Below, piece by piece: positions 17,114 to 27,175 of a stretch of DNA of 64,000 nt (position 1 is the first letter of the stretch; every line of letters starts with the position of its first letter). Source of the DNA: Salinibacterium sp. SWN167 (lineage in GTDB: Bacteria > Actinomycetota > Actinomycetes > Actinomycetales > Microbacteriaceae). The position numbers were made by a program, and so were the translations under genes. A model generated the notes under the pieces. That model was given only the letters and a program-made list of their open reading frames with translations, did no database searches and was not told the origin of the DNA. Location of the stretch: contig NZ_JADYWU010000002.1 of assembly GCF_015864665.1 (NCBI RefSeq), positions 434,001 to 498,000 of the forward strand. Direction: 5' to 3'.

Positions 17114-17176
17114 CGGCCACGCGCGACCACTTCGAGGCGCAGCAAGCGCGCACTCTGGCACAACTAAGATAGGCAC

Positions 17177-18343
17177 GTGATATTCGGTCGACGTAATAAC
17201 CCAGACAGTCGGATCCCGTCACGCGCCAGTACAACAGACGCGGCTGAGGTTCCCGCCGGGCTTTCGATAGCTGCTGCCTATTCGTGGCGCATGCTCGTTG
17301 TGCTCGCCGTGGTTGCAGTTCTCATTTATTTAGTCATCACGCTCAAGTACATCGTGATTCCGTTCCTGATCGCGATTCTTATCGGAGCGCTACTCGTCCC
17401 CGTCGTTGGTTTCTTGGTTCGCATCAAGTGGCCGCGCTGGCTTGCCGTCACCGTAGTTCTGATCGGATTCTTTGCCGTCGTCAGTGGTCTGGTTGTGGTC
17501 GTTGTAGGCCAAGTCCGTTCCGGGCTTCCCGCTCTTCAAACGCAGTCGGCCACCGCCTACGACAACCTCCGCGAGTTTCTGCGCAACTCCCCGCTGCAGC
17601 TCAGCGACCAAGACCTCGACGGCTATCTCACCGAGATAATCGACGTGGTTCAACGCGACTCACAAGCTCTCGTCTCGGGCATCCTCTCGGTCGGGTCCAC
17701 CGCCGGTCACGTGCTCACCGGGGCGTTATTGAGCCTGTTCGCCACCATCTTCGTGCTCGTCGACGGAAAGAGCATCTGGGCGTGGACGGTTCGGCTCTTC
17801 CCGCGCAAAGCCCGCAGCGCGGTTGACGGTGCCGGTGTTGCTGGTTGGCTCACCCTCACCACTTTCGTGAAGGTGCAAATTTTTGTGGCTGCAGTGGATG
17901 CGATCGGCATCGGCGTCGGTGCGTGGATCCTCGGTTTGTTCTACGGTGGTTTTCCGCTCGTCATCCCCATCGCTGTCGCCGTGTTCTTAGGTTCGTTTAT
18001 CCCCGTCGTGGGTGCACTCGTAACGGGGGCGCTCGCGGTGTTCATCGCCCTCGTCTTCTTGGGTCCGCTCCCTGCCGTGATCATGTTGGGAATCGTTTTG
18101 CTTGTGCAACAGCTTGAAGGTCATATTCTCCAGCCGCTCGTGATGGGCACGGCCGTGAAGGTCCATCCCCTCGCCGTCGTGTTCGCGGTAGCCGCTGGCT
18201 CATTCGTGGCAGGCATCCCCGGCGCACTGTTTGCCGTGCCGCTGGTCGCGGTCGTCAATGTCATGACCAAATACATAGCCAGCGGCGATTGGCGTCTCAA
18301 TGGTCGGCCCACGATCACGGACGTGCTCGGTAATGGTAAATAA
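17177..18343 (+). CDS. AI-2E family transporter
   Basis: A 388-residue membrane protein with about seven to eight helices, grouped as an N-terminal pair (about 35-90), a central amphipathic segment and a C-terminal bundle containing the family's GSFIPVVGAL region. AI-2E proteins export diverse small molecules or ions, and few are characterised. The GTG start at 17177 is followed by a 30-residue hydrophilic N-terminus. It contains a rare TTA leucine codon at 17330. The gene overlaps the start of ilvA by 11 bp if ilvA begins at 18333. Confidence 0.88.
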   Translation: MIFGRRNNPDSRIPSRASTTDAAEVPAGLSIAAAYSWRMLVVLAVVAVLIYLVITLKYIVIPFLIAILIGALLVPVVGFLVRIKWPRWLAVTVVLIGFFAVVSGLVVVVVGQVRSGLPALQTQSATAYDNLREFLRNSPLQLSDQDLDGYLTEIIDVVQRDSQALVSGILSVGSTAGHVLTGALLSLFATIFVLVDGKSIWAWTVRLFPRKARSAVDGAGVAGWLTLTTFVKVQIFVAAVDAIGIGVGAWILGLFYGGFPLVIPIAVAVFLGSFIPVVGALVTGALAVFIALVFLGPLPAVIMLGIVLLVQQLEGHILQPLVMGTAVKVHPLAVVFAVAAGSFVAGIPGALFAVPLVAVVNVMTKYIASGDWRLNGRPTITDVLGNGK

Positions 18344-19571
18344 CCGGATGCCCGGCCCCACGCTCGCTGACTACGAAGCAGCACGTGAACGGGTCGCAGA
18401 AGTTGCCGATGTCACCCCCATGCAGACCTCGCGTTTTCTCGCGGAAATTTTGGGATCACCCGTCTTTCTGAAGTGTGAAAACCTTCAGCGCACTGGCTCC
18501 TTCAAGCTGCGTGGCGCCTACAACCGTCTCGCGGGGCTCTCCGAGGAGGAGAAGGCGCGCGGAGTCGTGGCCGCCTCGGCCGGAAACCACGCCCAGGGCG
18601 TCGCTTTCGCCGCCCGCGAGCTGGGCATCAAGTCGACCATTTTCATGCCCGTAGGCGTGCCCCTGCCGAAACTGCAGGCCACGCGAGATTACGGTGCCGA
18701 GGTCGTGCTGCGCGGTCACACCGTCGAAGAGCCGTTGCGTGCGGCCGCCCGTTTCTCAGAAGAGACCGGTGCCGTGCTCATTCATCCCTTCGATCATGAA
18801 GATGTGGTGGCCGGTCAAGGCACTCTCGCTCTCGAAGTGTTCGATCAGGTGCCCCAGGTCGACACGATCATTGTTCCCATCGGTGGCGGCGGACTCGTCT
18901 CCGGTGTTGCCGGCGCGATCAAGCAGCGTGCCCGACTCGAAGGCCGCAACGTACGCGTCATCGGGGTTCAGGCAGCCAATGCCTCTGCGTACACTCCATC
19001 GCTCGCGAAGGGTGAAATCGTCGAAGTGCGCACCACTCCCACGATCGCTGACGGCATCGCCGTCAGTCGCCCCGGTGTGCTCAACTTCACCATGGTCCGC
19101 GATCTGGTGGATGAGGTTGTCACCGTTTCCGACGACCAAATCGCGTATGCGGTGCTCGTTCTTCTCGAGCGTGCCAAACAGGTCGTCGAGCCGGCTGGTG
19201 CCGTTGGAGTCGCCGCTATCTTGGCAGGCAAGATCTCACCAAGCGGCAACACCGTGGTGTTGCTGAGCGGTGGCAACATCGACCCCATGATGATGGAACG
19301 CATCATCAGTCACGGCCTCTCGGCATCCGAACGCTATTTGCGTTTGCGGATCCCGCTGCCTGACCGTCCCGGTCAATTGGCGCGCATTTCGGCGCTCGTT
19401 GCCGAAGCGAACGCCAACGTTGTTGAGGTGCTGCACAGCAGGCACAACAACAAAGTGCAGTTCAGCCAGGTTCAGCTCGAACTGCACATTGAGACCCGTG
19501 GCCCTGAGCACGCGGAGTCAGTGCTCGCGCGGCTCAGAGACGAAGGATTTGACCCTCAGGTCGACTTCTAA
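18333..19571 (+). CDS. ilvA: Threonine ammonia-lyase (threonine dehydratase)
   Basis: A 412-residue PLP enzyme that converts threonine to 2-oxobutanoate and ammonia, the first step toward isoleucine. The PLP lysine lies in GSFKLRGAYNRL, the phosphate loop is IGGGGLVSG, and the C-terminal part (about 335-412) is a single ACT-like domain starting LRLRIPLPDRPGQ. The length fits the single-ACT form. The start is uncertain: ATG 18333 or ATG 18348, neither with a strong ribosome binding site. Confidence 0.92.
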   Translation: MVNNRMPGPTLADYEAARERVAEVADVTPMQTSRFLAEILGSPVFLKCENLQRTGSFKLRGAYNRLAGLSEEEKARGVVAASAGNHAQGVAFAARELGIKSTIFMPVGVPLPKLQATRDYGAEVVLRGHTVEEPLRAAARFSEETGAVLIHPFDHEDVVAGQGTLALEVFDQVPQVDTIIVPIGGGGLVSGVAGAIKQRARLEGRNVRVIGVQAANASAYTPSLAKGEIVEVRTTPTIADGIAVSRPGVLNFTMVRDLVDEVVTVSDDQIAYAVLVLLERAKQVVEPAGAVGVAAILAGKISPSGNTVVLLSGGNIDPMMMERIISHGLSASERYLRLRIPLPDRPGQLARISALVAEANANVVEVLHSRHNNKVQFSQVQLELHIETRGPEHAESVLARLRDEGFDPQVDF

Positions 19572-19626
19572 ACCGAAGTTGGCTGGTGCCAGCAGGCCCC
19601 AGCCCGAAAGGCCCAGCCAGAAAGGC

Positions 19627-20118
19627 TTAGCCCGAGTAGGTAGCGATCTTGGTGACCTCTACCGTGATCGACTTGCCGTTGGGTGCCGTGTAGGTGGTCG
19701 ATTCGCCGACTTTGAGACCGTTGATCGCCATACCGAGCGGGCTTTTCTCGCTGTAGACATCGAGGTCGCTATCGTCGGCGACGATCTCGCGGCTGCCGAG
19801 CAGAAATACGCTCTCGTCGCCCATAATGTTGGCGGTAACAAGAATGCCGGGCTCAACAACACCGTCGTCGTCTTGAACATCGCCGACTACGGCATGGCGA
19901 AGAAGCTGGGTGAGAACGCGGATGCGGGCCTCAATCTTGCCCTGCTCCTCCTTGGCAGCGTGGTAGCCACCGTTCTCTTTGAGGTCGCCTTCTTCCCGCG
20001 CAGCCTCAATCTTCTTGGCAATTTCGTACCGTGCTTCGCCCGTAAGTTGTTCCAGTTCGGCGGTGCGACGATCGAACGCCTCCTGGGTCAACCACGTGAC
20101 ATCGTTTTGTGCAGCCAC
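19627..20118 (-). CDS. greA: Transcription elongation factor GreA
   Basis: A 163-residue factor that stimulates transcript cleavage by backtracked RNA polymerase. The N-terminal coiled coil holds acidic residues (EGDLKENGGYHAAKEEQ) and the C-terminal FKBP-like domain contains VGESTTYTAPNGK. The GTG start is at 20118. An intrinsic terminator separates it from the upstream DUF4307 gene, so it probably has its own promoter. Confidence 0.95.
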   Translation of the reverse strand: MAAQNDVTWLTQEAFDRRTAELEQLTGEARYEIAKKIEAAREEGDLKENGGYHAAKEEQGKIEARIRVLTQLLRHAVVGDVQDDDGVVEPGILVTANIMGDESVFLLGSREIVADDSDLDVYSEKSPLGMAINGLKVGESTTYTAPNGKSITVEVTKIATYSG

Positions 20119-20142
20119 TGTGCTTCTCCCTATACAAAAGAG

Positions 20143-20166
20143 AAACCGGCCGAAGACGACCGGTTT
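20143..20166 (-). terminator. Intrinsic terminator after the DUF4307 gene
   Basis: Read on the minus strand, AAACCGG and CCGGTTT arms enclose a short loop and are followed by a T-rich tail (TCTCTTTTGT). It sits between the DUF4307 stop and the greA start. Confidence 0.75.
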
Positions 20167-20185
20167 CGAGATGATTTGCTACAGC

Positions 20186-20641
20186 CTAGGTGAGCCAGCA
20201 CCGGTAGATCAAGCCTGACACTGCTTGTTCGGTGGTGCGAACAGTGGTGCTCAACTCCCGATTGCGCTGATCGCCCCCGGGAACGTCGACGACTTTCCAG
20301 CCGATGATGGCAAAAGTGGAGTTGAGGGCCTGCACTGCACAGCGAGCATCTTGGTTCTCGGCAACGTTGAGTTGCCACCGCACTTCGACCGCAGTGTCAT
20401 CAATGAGCTCGTAGCCGGTGTCTTTCGCCTCGAACTGGGCGGGCGATTCCAGCAGGCCACCCCAGACGAGCCAGGCTGTGAAGACCGCAACGAAGGCTAC
20501 GGCCACGGCGACCACAATCATCCGATTGTTGCGCTTCGCTTTCGGGCTGCGGCCATAGCGGGCATCCAAATCAGTGGCTGCAACGGTGCCGGATGCGGCG
20601 CTGTCAGCGGTGCCAGTGGCGTTACTGGGGGCTTCGGGCAC
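20186..20641 (-). CDS. DUF4307 membrane protein
   Basis: A 151-residue actinobacterial protein with one membrane helix (about residues 42-62) and a small extracytoplasmic beta domain containing a single Cys (DARCAVQAL). The N-terminal 40 residues are cytoplasmic and basic near RYGRSPKAKRNNR. The family usually lies beside greA and the mycothiol S-conjugate amidase gene; greA is here, mca is not seen. Function is unknown. The GTG start is at 20641. Confidence 0.82.
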   Translation of the reverse strand: MPEAPSNATGTADSAASGTVAATDLDARYGRSPKAKRNNRMIVVAVAVAFVAVFTAWLVWGGLLESPAQFEAKDTGYELIDDTAVEVRWQLNVAENQDARCAVQALNSTFAIIGWKVVDVPGGDQRNRELSTTVRTTEQAVSGLIYRCWLT

Positions 20642-20737
20642 GCGGTGCTCCTTCTCGCGACGGTATTCTTATTACTGCAAGGTTATTCGCAAACTCGCAT
20701 GATGAAATCATGGAGTGAACATCCCAGAGGACAACAG

Positions 20738-21082
20738 TTGATTTCTTTCACTTCGCTCGCAACCAGCGCGATTCTCTGGACGGCTACTCCCAGCCCCGAA
20801 CCGACCCTGTACCCGGCCTACGAGGGCGACCCCAACTTGGTCACTCCCGGCGTGCTCGGCTTTATTGGCATCCTGTTCGTCGCGGTGGCCACGTTGTTGA
20901 TCGTCATGGACATGAACCGTCGCGTGCGTCGCGTTCGCTACCGCGCGCTCGCCCAAGAAACGATTCAGGCCGAGCAGGCTGCGGCCGCCGGCGAGACCGA
21001 TGGTCTCACCGATGTTGACGCCGATGGTGCCGCTGATGCTGGCGATGCTGATGATGCTGCGCCTACACAACGGGCGGATTAG
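20738..21082 (+). CDS. Small membrane protein with acidic tail
   Basis: A 114-residue protein that I do not recognise as a named family. One clear membrane helix (GVLGFIGILFVAVATLLIVMD, about residues 35-55) follows a short Pro-rich outer segment. The cytoplasmic side begins with a basic stretch (RRVRRVRYRAL) and ends in an Asp/Ala-rich tail. The TTG at 20738 is chosen because AGAGG at 20726-20730 is well placed; an in-frame ATG at 20699 is possible. Proteins of this shape commonly neighbour DUF4307 and hemolysin-III genes in actinobacteria. It converges with, and overlaps by 20 bp, the next gene. Confidence 0.65.
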   Translation: MISFTSLATSAILWTATPSPEPTLYPAYEGDPNLVTPGVLGFIGILFVAVATLLIVMDMNRRVRRVRYRALAQETIQAEQAAAAGETDGLTDVDADGAADAGDADDAAPTQRAD

Positions 21083-21812
21083 TCGCCACGAGGAAGATGC
21101 CGACCCAGTGGCAGAGGAACGCCAGTAGCGTCAGCGTGTGAAAGATCTCGTGGAACCCGAACACTCCGGGCACGGGATTCGGTCGCTTGAGACCGTAGAT
21201 AACAGCGCCAACGGTGTAGAACAATCCGCCAGCCAAAATGAGGGTCATCATGATCCAGTTGGCTTGGAAGAAGTCGACGATGAACATCATCGCGCCCCAG
21301 CCAAGCAACACATACAGGGGAACGTAGAGCCAGCGCGGGGCCCCCACCCAGAAGATACGGAAGCCAATGCCGAGAGCGGCACCGCTCCACACGATCCAGA
21401 GCAGAATGGTGGCCTTCTCGGGCGGAAGCGCCAGAACCGTGATCGGGGTATACGAACCGGCAATCAGCAAGAAGATGTTGGAGTGATCGAAGCGCTTCAG
21501 CATCATCCGCGTCTTCTCGCTCCAGTTGAAGCGGTGGTACAGGGCAGAAATACCGAACAGCATGAGCGACGACGCTACGAAGACCGCTGAGCTGACCTTG
21601 GCAGCGGTGCCATCGGCCATGATCAGCAGGATGACGCCGAGCACGATTGCCAGCGGGAACGTGCCGGCGTGGATCCAACCGCGCCACGTCGGTTTCTTGT
21701 CGGCCGGGTCGCTCGTCATCACATCATCGACGAACGGAAGCTCGGGAAGGCGCGATGCGTCTTCCTTCTCAACGGCCGCTGCAGCAGCGAGATCGGCGGC
21801 ATCTTGGTTCAT
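21063..21812 (-). CDS. trhA: Hemolysin III / TrhA (PAQR) family membrane protein
   Basis: A 249-residue protein with about seven membrane helices. It shows the PAQR signatures SALYHRF near the middle helices, FDHSNIFLLIAGSYTP in helix three, and the C-terminal FGFHEIFHTLTLLAFLCHW with the histidines expected to bind zinc. Bacterial members act in membrane-lipid homeostasis; hemolysis is not their normal role. The N-terminal 50 residues are acidic and cytoplasmic. The ATG at 21812 is preferred; GTG 21818 is two codons upstream. It is divergent from uppS. Confidence 0.88.
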   Translation of the reverse strand: MNQDAADLAAAAAVEKEDASRLPELPFVDDVMTSDPADKKPTWRGWIHAGTFPLAIVLGVILLIMADGTAAKVSSAVFVASSLMLFGISALYHRFNWSEKTRMMLKRFDHSNIFLLIAGSYTPITVLALPPEKATILLWIVWSGAALGIGFRIFWVGAPRWLYVPLYVLLGWGAMMFIVDFFQANWIMMTLILAGGLFYTVGAVIYGLKRPNPVPGVFGFHEIFHTLTLLAFLCHWVGIFLVATNPPVV

Positions 21813-21875
21813 GCTCACAGTTTACGCCTGACGTAGATTCACTTGTTCAGTGCCGCAGTGGTCTAACGTAGTCCC

Positions 21876-22661
21876 GTGAGTAAGCGACAGTCTGCATTAG
21901 GTCGCGGTTTTCTTTACGGTCTTTACCAGAAAAAACTGCGGCGCCAGCTAGAGGGCCAGCAATTGCCGCGCCACGTAGCCATGATTATCGATGGCAACCG
22001 GCGTTGGGCCAAATTGAAGGATCTTGAGACGGCAGCCCACGGTCATCGCGCCGGCGCGGCCAAGTATCGAGAGTTTCTGGTCTGGTGCGACGACCTCGAT
22101 ATTTCAGTGGCGACGCTCTACCTGCTCTCGACCGACAATCTCACCAGTCGATCTCCCGAAGAGTTGAACGAGCTGTTCACGATCATTGGCGATCTTGCCG
22201 AAGATCTGTCGCACTTTCGTGACTGGCGCGTTCAACATGTGGGATCGGATGCTGGCCTTCCCGAGCAGCTCAAAGCCCAACTCAAGGGCGCTCACGAGCG
22301 CACCGCAGACAACACCGGCCTGCACGTGAACCTCGCCATCGGCTACGGCGGACGCCACGAAATCGCTGAAGCCATGCGCCGTATCGTGCGCAACCACAGC
22401 GATGAGGGCCACAGCCTTGACGCTCTCGCTGAGCTTCTCACCCCGGAGCTCATTGGTGAGCACCTTTACACCAAGGGCCAGCCAGACCCCGACCTCGTCA
22501 TCCGTACCTCGGGGGAGCAGCGCATTAGCGACTTCATGCTGTGGCAATCTGCCCACAGCGAGCTGTACTTCATGGAAGCGTTGGGCCCCGATCTTCGCGA
22601 GGTCGATTTCTTGCGCGCCCTTCGTGATTTCTCGCGGCGTAACCGCCGCTTCGGCGCCTAG
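21876..22661 (+). CDS. uppS: Isoprenyl (polyprenyl) diphosphate synthase, cis type
   Basis: A 261-residue cis-prenyltransferase that elongates allylic diphosphates with isopentenyl diphosphate for cell-wall lipid carrier. The catalytic Asp lies in MIIDGNRRWAK (about residue 35), and the RTSGEQRISDFM motif and SELYFMEA binding residues are present. The product chain length (C15, C50 or C55) cannot be decided here; actinobacteria often carry two paralogues. The GTG start is at 21876. Confidence 0.92.
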   Translation: MSKRQSALGRGFLYGLYQKKLRRQLEGQQLPRHVAMIIDGNRRWAKLKDLETAAHGHRAGAAKYREFLVWCDDLDISVATLYLLSTDNLTSRSPEELNELFTIIGDLAEDLSHFRDWRVQHVGSDAGLPEQLKAQLKGAHERTADNTGLHVNLAIGYGGRHEIAEAMRRIVRNHSDEGHSLDALAELLTPELIGEHLYTKGQPDPDLVIRTSGEQRISDFMLWQSAHSELYFMEALGPDLREVDFLRALRDFSRRNRRFGA

Positions 22662-22837
22662 CCACGAACGAAATGTGACGCGATGGTGTCTTGTGGCGTG
22701 TCGCTGTGCCCAGATTGCGTGACGGGTTTAGCGTTCAATCCATCAGGTATGGCGCCTGATCGAGACGGCCACGTAAGTTCGTTTTCGTAAAGTACTGGCC
22801 GTCTTCGCAGACTGGATCCGAGTGCTCGCACTCGGGG

Positions 22838-24211
22838 ATGGAGTGCACGTTGGCCGACCTAGCAACCCCCAAGACCACGATCACCACGTCGAAGGCGGGA
22901 GGGCGGGCCCCACGACAAGCCGAGCGCACGTACGTGCTCGATACTTCTGTTTTGCTCTCCGACCCGAGCTCGATCAAGCGGTTCGCTGAACACAATGTTG
23001 TTCTGCCCGTCGTGGTCATCACCGAACTCGAAGCCAAGCGCAACGACCCCGAGATTGGGTACTTCGCCAGGCAAGCGCTGCGCAGTCTTGACGAGATGCG
23101 CGTCAAGCATGAGCGCCTCGACTTTCCCATCTCGGTGGGCGATGACGGCGGCACGCTGCGTGTCGAGCTCAACCACTCCAACATGTCGGTGCTTCCTTCC
23201 GGGCTGCAGTTGGGCGATAACGATTCGCGAATCCTCGCTGTTGCGCTCAACCTCGCCAACGAGGGGCTGGACGTCACGGTGGTCTCGAAAGATCTTCCCC
23301 TGCGGGTGAAGGCGGCATCCATCGGTCTCGCGGCCGAGGAGTACCGCGCCGAGCTCGCGGTGGACTCGGGCTGGACTGGTCAAGCTGAGATTGAACTCAG
23401 CGGCGATCAAGTCGCCGAGCTCTACGACAAGGAGCGTTTGCAGACGCGTGCGGTGGGAGATCTGCCCATCAACACCGGGCTTGTGGTCACTTCCGAACGA
23501 GGTTCGGCCTTGGCGCGAGTAACAGCCCGCGGCACGATGTCGCTCGTTCGTGGTGATCGCGAAATCTTCGGATTGCATGGCCGCAGCGCCGAGCAGCGAC
23601 TGGCTATCGAGATGCTTCTCGATCCCGAACTGGGCATCGTCTCGCTCGGGGGAAGTGCCGGTACAGGAAAGTCTGCCCTTGCCCTCTGCGCCGGTCTCGA
23701 AGCGGTGCTGGAGAAACAGCAGCACCGCAAGATCATGGTGTTTCGTCCGCTCTACGCCGTCGGTGGCCAGGAGTTGGGCTATCTTCCCGGCGATGCGGCT
23801 GAGAAGATGAACCCGTGGGCGCAGGCAGTGTTCGACACTCTCGGCTCCGTTGTCTCGGAAAATGTTCTTGAGGAAGTGCTTGATCGGGGACTGCTCGAGG
23901 TGCTTCCGCTCACTCACATCCGTGGTCGTTCGCTTCACGATGCGTTTGTGATCGTGGATGAGGCGCAGTCGCTTGAACGAAATGTCTTGTTGACAGTGCT
24001 TAGTCGCATCGGTCAGAACTCGCGTGTCGTGTTAACTCACGATGTGGCGCAGCGCGACAACCTCCGCGTCGGACGCCACGATGGCGTCGCTTCGGTGATT
24101 GAAACCCTCAAGGGCCATTCCCTCTTTGGGCACATCACACTCACGCGCTCGGAACGTTCCGCTATCGCCGCTCTTGTCACCGAGCTTTTGGAAGGTAACG
24201 ACATCGCCTAA
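22838..24211 (+). CDS. PhoH family protein with N-terminal PIN domain
   Basis: A 457-residue PIN-PhoH fusion (PhoH2 type), an ATP-dependent RNA helicase/nuclease in characterised actinobacterial members. The PIN nuclease domain begins with [11 protein letters not shown] (Asp35) and covers about residues 30-160. The PhoH ATPase has Walker [13 protein letters not shown] near residue 270 and Walker [11 protein letters not shown] near residue 370. The ATG at 22838 is used, although a start a few codons further in is possible. A rare TTA codon occurs at 24032. A strong terminator follows. Confidence 0.93.
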   Translation: MECTLADLATPKTTITTSKAGGRAPRQAERTYVLDTSVLLSDPSSIKRFAEHNVVLPVVVITELEAKRNDPEIGYFARQALRSLDEMRVKHERLDFPISVGDDGGTLRVELNHSNMSVLPSGLQLGDNDSRILAVALNLANEGLDVTVVSKDLPLRVKAASIGLAAEEYRAELAVDSGWTGQAEIELSGDQVAELYDKERLQTRAVGDLPINTGLVVTSERGSALARVTARGTMSLVRGDREIFGLHGRSAEQRLAIEMLLDPELGIVSLGGSAGTGKSALALCAGLEAVLEKQQHRKIMVFRPLYAVGGQELGYLPGDAAEKMNPWAQAVFDTLGSVVSENVLEEVLDRGLLEVLPLTHIRGRSLHDAFVIVDEAQSLERNVLLTVLSRIGQNSRVVLTHDVAQRDNLRVGRHDGVASVIETLKGHSLFGHITLTRSERSAIAALVTELLEGNDIA

Positions 24212-24260
24212 CGAACAAGGTCGCCTTACGGCTTAGCTCGTCTGACGATTGGCTGACAAA

Positions 24261-24302
24261 GTCTGAGCACGCCGCGTGAGTGTCAGCGGGGCGTGCTCAG
24301 AC
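24261..24302 (+). terminator. Hairpin terminator after phoH
   Basis: A 13-bp stem, GTCTGAGCACGCC with GGCGTGCTCAGAC, closes a 16-base loop and is followed by AACGTAGGGTTTT. Confidence 0.75.
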
Positions 24303-24318
24303 AACGTAGGGTTTTCTC

Positions 24319-25086
24319 GTGGGCTCGGTGTGGTGGTTTTTGGCAGTTCCCCTTGGGGTTGCCGCGGTGTGGGCGATACTCGCACCCCGAAACCAATGGC
24401 GGAGTCTTTTTTCGTGGTCGGTAGCTAATGCCCACTCCTCAGAACCAGGTGGGGCCGCCTATGCCTCCCGCCAACTCATCGCTGGCATTGCGCTCGGGCT
24501 CGCCCTGCTCATGGTGGTATTCGCCGTGATCGCTACTACCTCACGCACCCCGCAAGAAGCCGCGCACGTCAGCGTTCTCGAACAGACGTGGGGGTCGCCA
24601 GCACCCTTGTTTGTGTACCGCACGTTCCAACCCGCGAAGTCGCCTGATTCTACCCTCGTTGAAGTGCCGATCGAGAATTATCTCCCGGTGAACGACGATG
24701 AGGCGGCGCCGCTGTATTTGCTCGACCTCGAACCATTTTCGCGGCTCGGTACCACGAATATTCCGGGCTACATCGGCAGTGAGCCCGACGATACAGATTC
24801 GACGATTGGTCGAGCTGATGTCTTGATTCATGTGCGTGGCCCGCTGCTGTGCGTTCCTCGTCGGGTTGTCGTTGTTGAGGGGCCCGAGAGCGTGCAAATC
24901 GCTGTTCAGTACGGCTTGCCCACGCCGAGCGATGGGTCAAAGCCTGACAACGCTGAAGCATGCCCGCTCGGTGAAGACCTCACCGGCTCAGTTCTCATTC
25001 CGATCACGTTGAAGGACGTAATAGGAGAGCGTTCCGTCGAAAGTCTCGACGGAACGCCCCTCACGCTGGTGCAAACAGGTAGTTAG
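24319..25086 (+). CDS. Uncharacterised two-helix membrane protein
   Basis: A 255-residue protein without a recognised domain. A first hydrophobic helix lies at about residues 4-21 and a second at 52-75, placing a 30-residue loop in between and a 180-residue C-terminal domain on the far side. That domain is acidic and beta-rich, with Cys175 and Cys218 as possible disulfide partners (positions approximate). The GTG start at 24319 directly follows the phoH terminator. It converges on fumC with a 4-bp overlap. Membership of a DUF6199-like family is possible but unverified. Confidence 0.65.
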   Translation: MGSVWWFLAVPLGVAAVWAILAPRNQWRSLFSWSVANAHSSEPGGAAYASRQLIAGIALGLALLMVVFAVIATTSRTPQEAAHVSVLEQTWGSPAPLFVYRTFQPAKSPDSTLVEVPIENYLPVNDDEAAPLYLLDLEPFSRLGTTNIPGYIGSEPDDTDSTIGRADVLIHVRGPLLCVPRRVVVVEGPESVQIAVQYGLPTPSDGSKPDNAEACPLGEDLTGSVLIPITLKDVIGERSVESLDGTPLTLVQTGS

Positions 25087-26480
25087 CCAGGCGTCGTCAT
25101 CGACAGAACGTCGAGGGCGGCATCCAACTGTTCGAGCGTGACTTCGCCACGCTCGACAAAGCCGAGGTCAATCACGGATTCACGCACGGTGATTGACTGT
25201 GCAACAGCGTGCTTGGCGATTTTGGAAGCTGCTTCGTACCCGATGATCTTGTTCAGCGGCGTCACGATCGACGGCGATGATTCTGCGAGAGCCAGAGCAC
25301 GCTCGAGGTTCGCTTCGAGACCGTCAACGGTCTTGTCGGCGAGGGCGCGCAACGAGTTCGAGAGCAGGCGGCTCGACTCGAGCAGCGACGTTCCCATGAC
25401 GGGGATTGCAACGTTGAGTTCGAAGGCTCCGGATGCTCCGCCCCAGGCGATGGTCGCATCGTTGCCGATAACGCGAGCGCACACCATGAGCACGGCTTCA
25501 GGGATGACGGGGTTGACTTTGCCGGGCATGATCGAGGAGCCGGGCTGGAGGTCGGGAATCTGCAGTTCGCCGAGGCCGGTGTTGGGGCCGGAGCCCATCC
25601 AACGGAGGTCGTTGCAAATCTTAGTGACGGAGACTGCGATAACGCGAAGTGCCCCAGACGCTTCAACAAGCGAATCGCGAGCACCTTGAGCTTCGAAGTG
25701 GTCTTCGGCTTCGGTGATCGGCAGGCCGGAGTTCTCGGCGAGGATCTCGATCACGCGCTGCGGGAAGCCGAGCGGAGTGTTGATTCCGGTGCCCACGGCG
25801 GTGCCGCCGAGGGGAACCTCTGCGACGCGGGGGATTGCCGACTGGATGCGGGCGATGCCGAGACGAATCTGGCGGGCGTAGCCGGCAAATTCTTGGCCAA
25901 GTGTCACGGGAGTGGCATCCATGAGGTGGGTGCGGCCAGCCTTGACAGCACCCTTCCACAGTTCGGCCTTCACATCGAGGGCTGCAGCGAGGTGTTCAAG
26001 CGACGGGATGAGGTCACCGATGAGCGCACCGGTCACGGCAAGGTGCACCGAGGTAGGGAACACGTCATTCGACGACTGTGATGCGTTCACGTGGTCATTG
26101 GGGTGAACGGCACTGCCGAGCGAGTCGGTGGCGAGTCGAGCAAGAACTTCGTTCATGTTCATGTTCGAGGAGGTGCCGCTGCCGGTCTGGTACGTGTCTA
26201 CCGGGAACTGGTTGTGGAACTGGCCATCGATGATCTGGTCTGCAGCGCCCACAATGGCATCCGCGATGGCGGGGTCGAGCTTGCCGAGTTCGCTGTTGGC
26301 GATTGCGGCGGCACGCTTGACGCGGGCGAGAGCGACGATCTGTGCGGGCTCGAGGCCAGTGCCCGAGATGGGAAAGTTCTCTACTGCGCGCTGTGTCTGA
26401 GCGCCGTAGAGGGCATCCTTGGGCACGCGAACCTCGCCCATGGTGTCGTGTTCGATGCGGTATTCGGTGGAACTCGTCAC
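25083..26480 (-). CDS. fumC: Class II fumarate hydratase
   Basis: A 465-residue iron-independent fumarase that interconverts fumarate and L-malate in the TCA cycle, active as a tetramer. The signature [11 protein letters not shown] near residue 317 is intact, as are the SSNDVFPTS substrate loop and the [15 protein letters not shown]-type N-terminal motif. The GTG start at 26480 has AAAGGA about 10 bases upstream. The carbonic anhydrase gene lies upstream on the same strand after a 53-bp gap, so co-transcription is possible. Confidence 0.96.
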   Translation of the reverse strand: MTSSTEYRIEHDTMGEVRVPKDALYGAQTQRAVENFPISGTGLEPAQIVALARVKRAAAIANSELGKLDPAIADAIVGAADQIIDGQFHNQFPVDTYQTGSGTSSNMNMNEVLARLATDSLGSAVHPNDHVNASQSSNDVFPTSVHLAVTGALIGDLIPSLEHLAAALDVKAELWKGAVKAGRTHLMDATPVTLGQEFAGYARQIRLGIARIQSAIPRVAEVPLGGTAVGTGINTPLGFPQRVIEILAENSGLPITEAEDHFEAQGARDSLVEASGALRVIAVSVTKICNDLRWMGSGPNTGLGELQIPDLQPGSSIMPGKVNPVIPEAVLMVCARVIGNDATIAWGGASGAFELNVAIPVMGTSLLESSRLLSNSLRALADKTVDGLEANLERALALAESSPSIVTPLNKIIGYEAASKIAKHAVAQSITVRESVIDLGFVERGEVTLEQLDAALDVLSMTTPG

Positions 26481-26533
26481 AGCGTTGTAATCCTTTGTTT
26501 GCGAGCGAACTGGGTGAGACGTGGTGGAGGGCG

Positions 26534-27175
26534 CTAAACCGTGCCGATAACGAGGTCGGGGACAGCCCGACCCTCAAGCAAACGGTAGTTCGCGCCTACT
26601 ACTGCAAGGGTACCTGCGGCGACCGCATCACTGATGAGTTCTGACGCATTCATGAGTTCAAGAATGGTGGCGCGCAAATGAATGCGTCCAACGTCGTAGG
26701 CGTTGATCTCATCAATCGTTACCGTGCCTGATTCGCTGCCCGCAACGCGACGAACGGCGGGCACAATTTTTGAAATCAACGATTGGATGTGCGGGGGCAG
26801 CGCGGGAGCATCCGCTGTCTGGGATTCGATAGCAGCAGCAACAGCACCGCACTCGTCGTGGCCGAGAACGAGAATCAGCGGCACGTTGAGCACGCTCACC
26901 GCATATTCGAGGGAGCCCACGACGGAGCTGGAGATGACCTGACCCGCGTTTCGAACGACGAAGAGATCTCCGAGGCCTTTGTCGAAAATGATTTCAGCCG
27001 CGAGGCGGGAGTCGCTGCAGCCGAACAGCGCGGCGTGCGGGGCTTGAGCATTGGCCAGTTCGGTGCGACGTTCGACATCTTGACGGGGATGCGCCGGTGC
27101 GCCAGCAACGAATCGTTCATTGCCGCGCGACATTTCGTTCCAGACCTGGGCAGGTGTTTTGGTGGGATTCGTCAT
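26534..27175 (-). CDS. Beta-class carbonic anhydrase
   Basis: A 213-residue zinc enzyme for CO2 hydration. The zinc ligands Cys53, His106 and Cys109 and the catalytic Asp55-Arg57 dyad (CSDSR) are all present, as is the GHDECGA motif. It would supply bicarbonate for carboxylases or buffer pH. Its ATG overlaps the stop of the DUF4245 gene (ATGA), placing it in a cluster with xseB, DUF4245 and perhaps fumC. Confidence 0.94.
   Translation of the reverse strand: MTNPTKTPAQVWNEMSRGNERFVAGAPAHPRQDVERRTELANAQAPHAALFGCSDSRLAAEIIFDKGLGDLFVVRNAGQVISSSVVGSLEYAVSVLNVPLILVLGHDECGAVAAAIESQTADAPALPPHIQSLISKIVPAVRRVAGSESGTVTIDEINAYDVGRIHLRATILELMNASELISDAVAAGTLAVVGANYRLLEGRAVPDLVIGTV

Noticed and set aside
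24261-24302. Inverted repeat considered as a CRISPR-like or mobile-element end
   Set aside because: It is single, lies just after phoH, and has the form of a simple transcription terminator.
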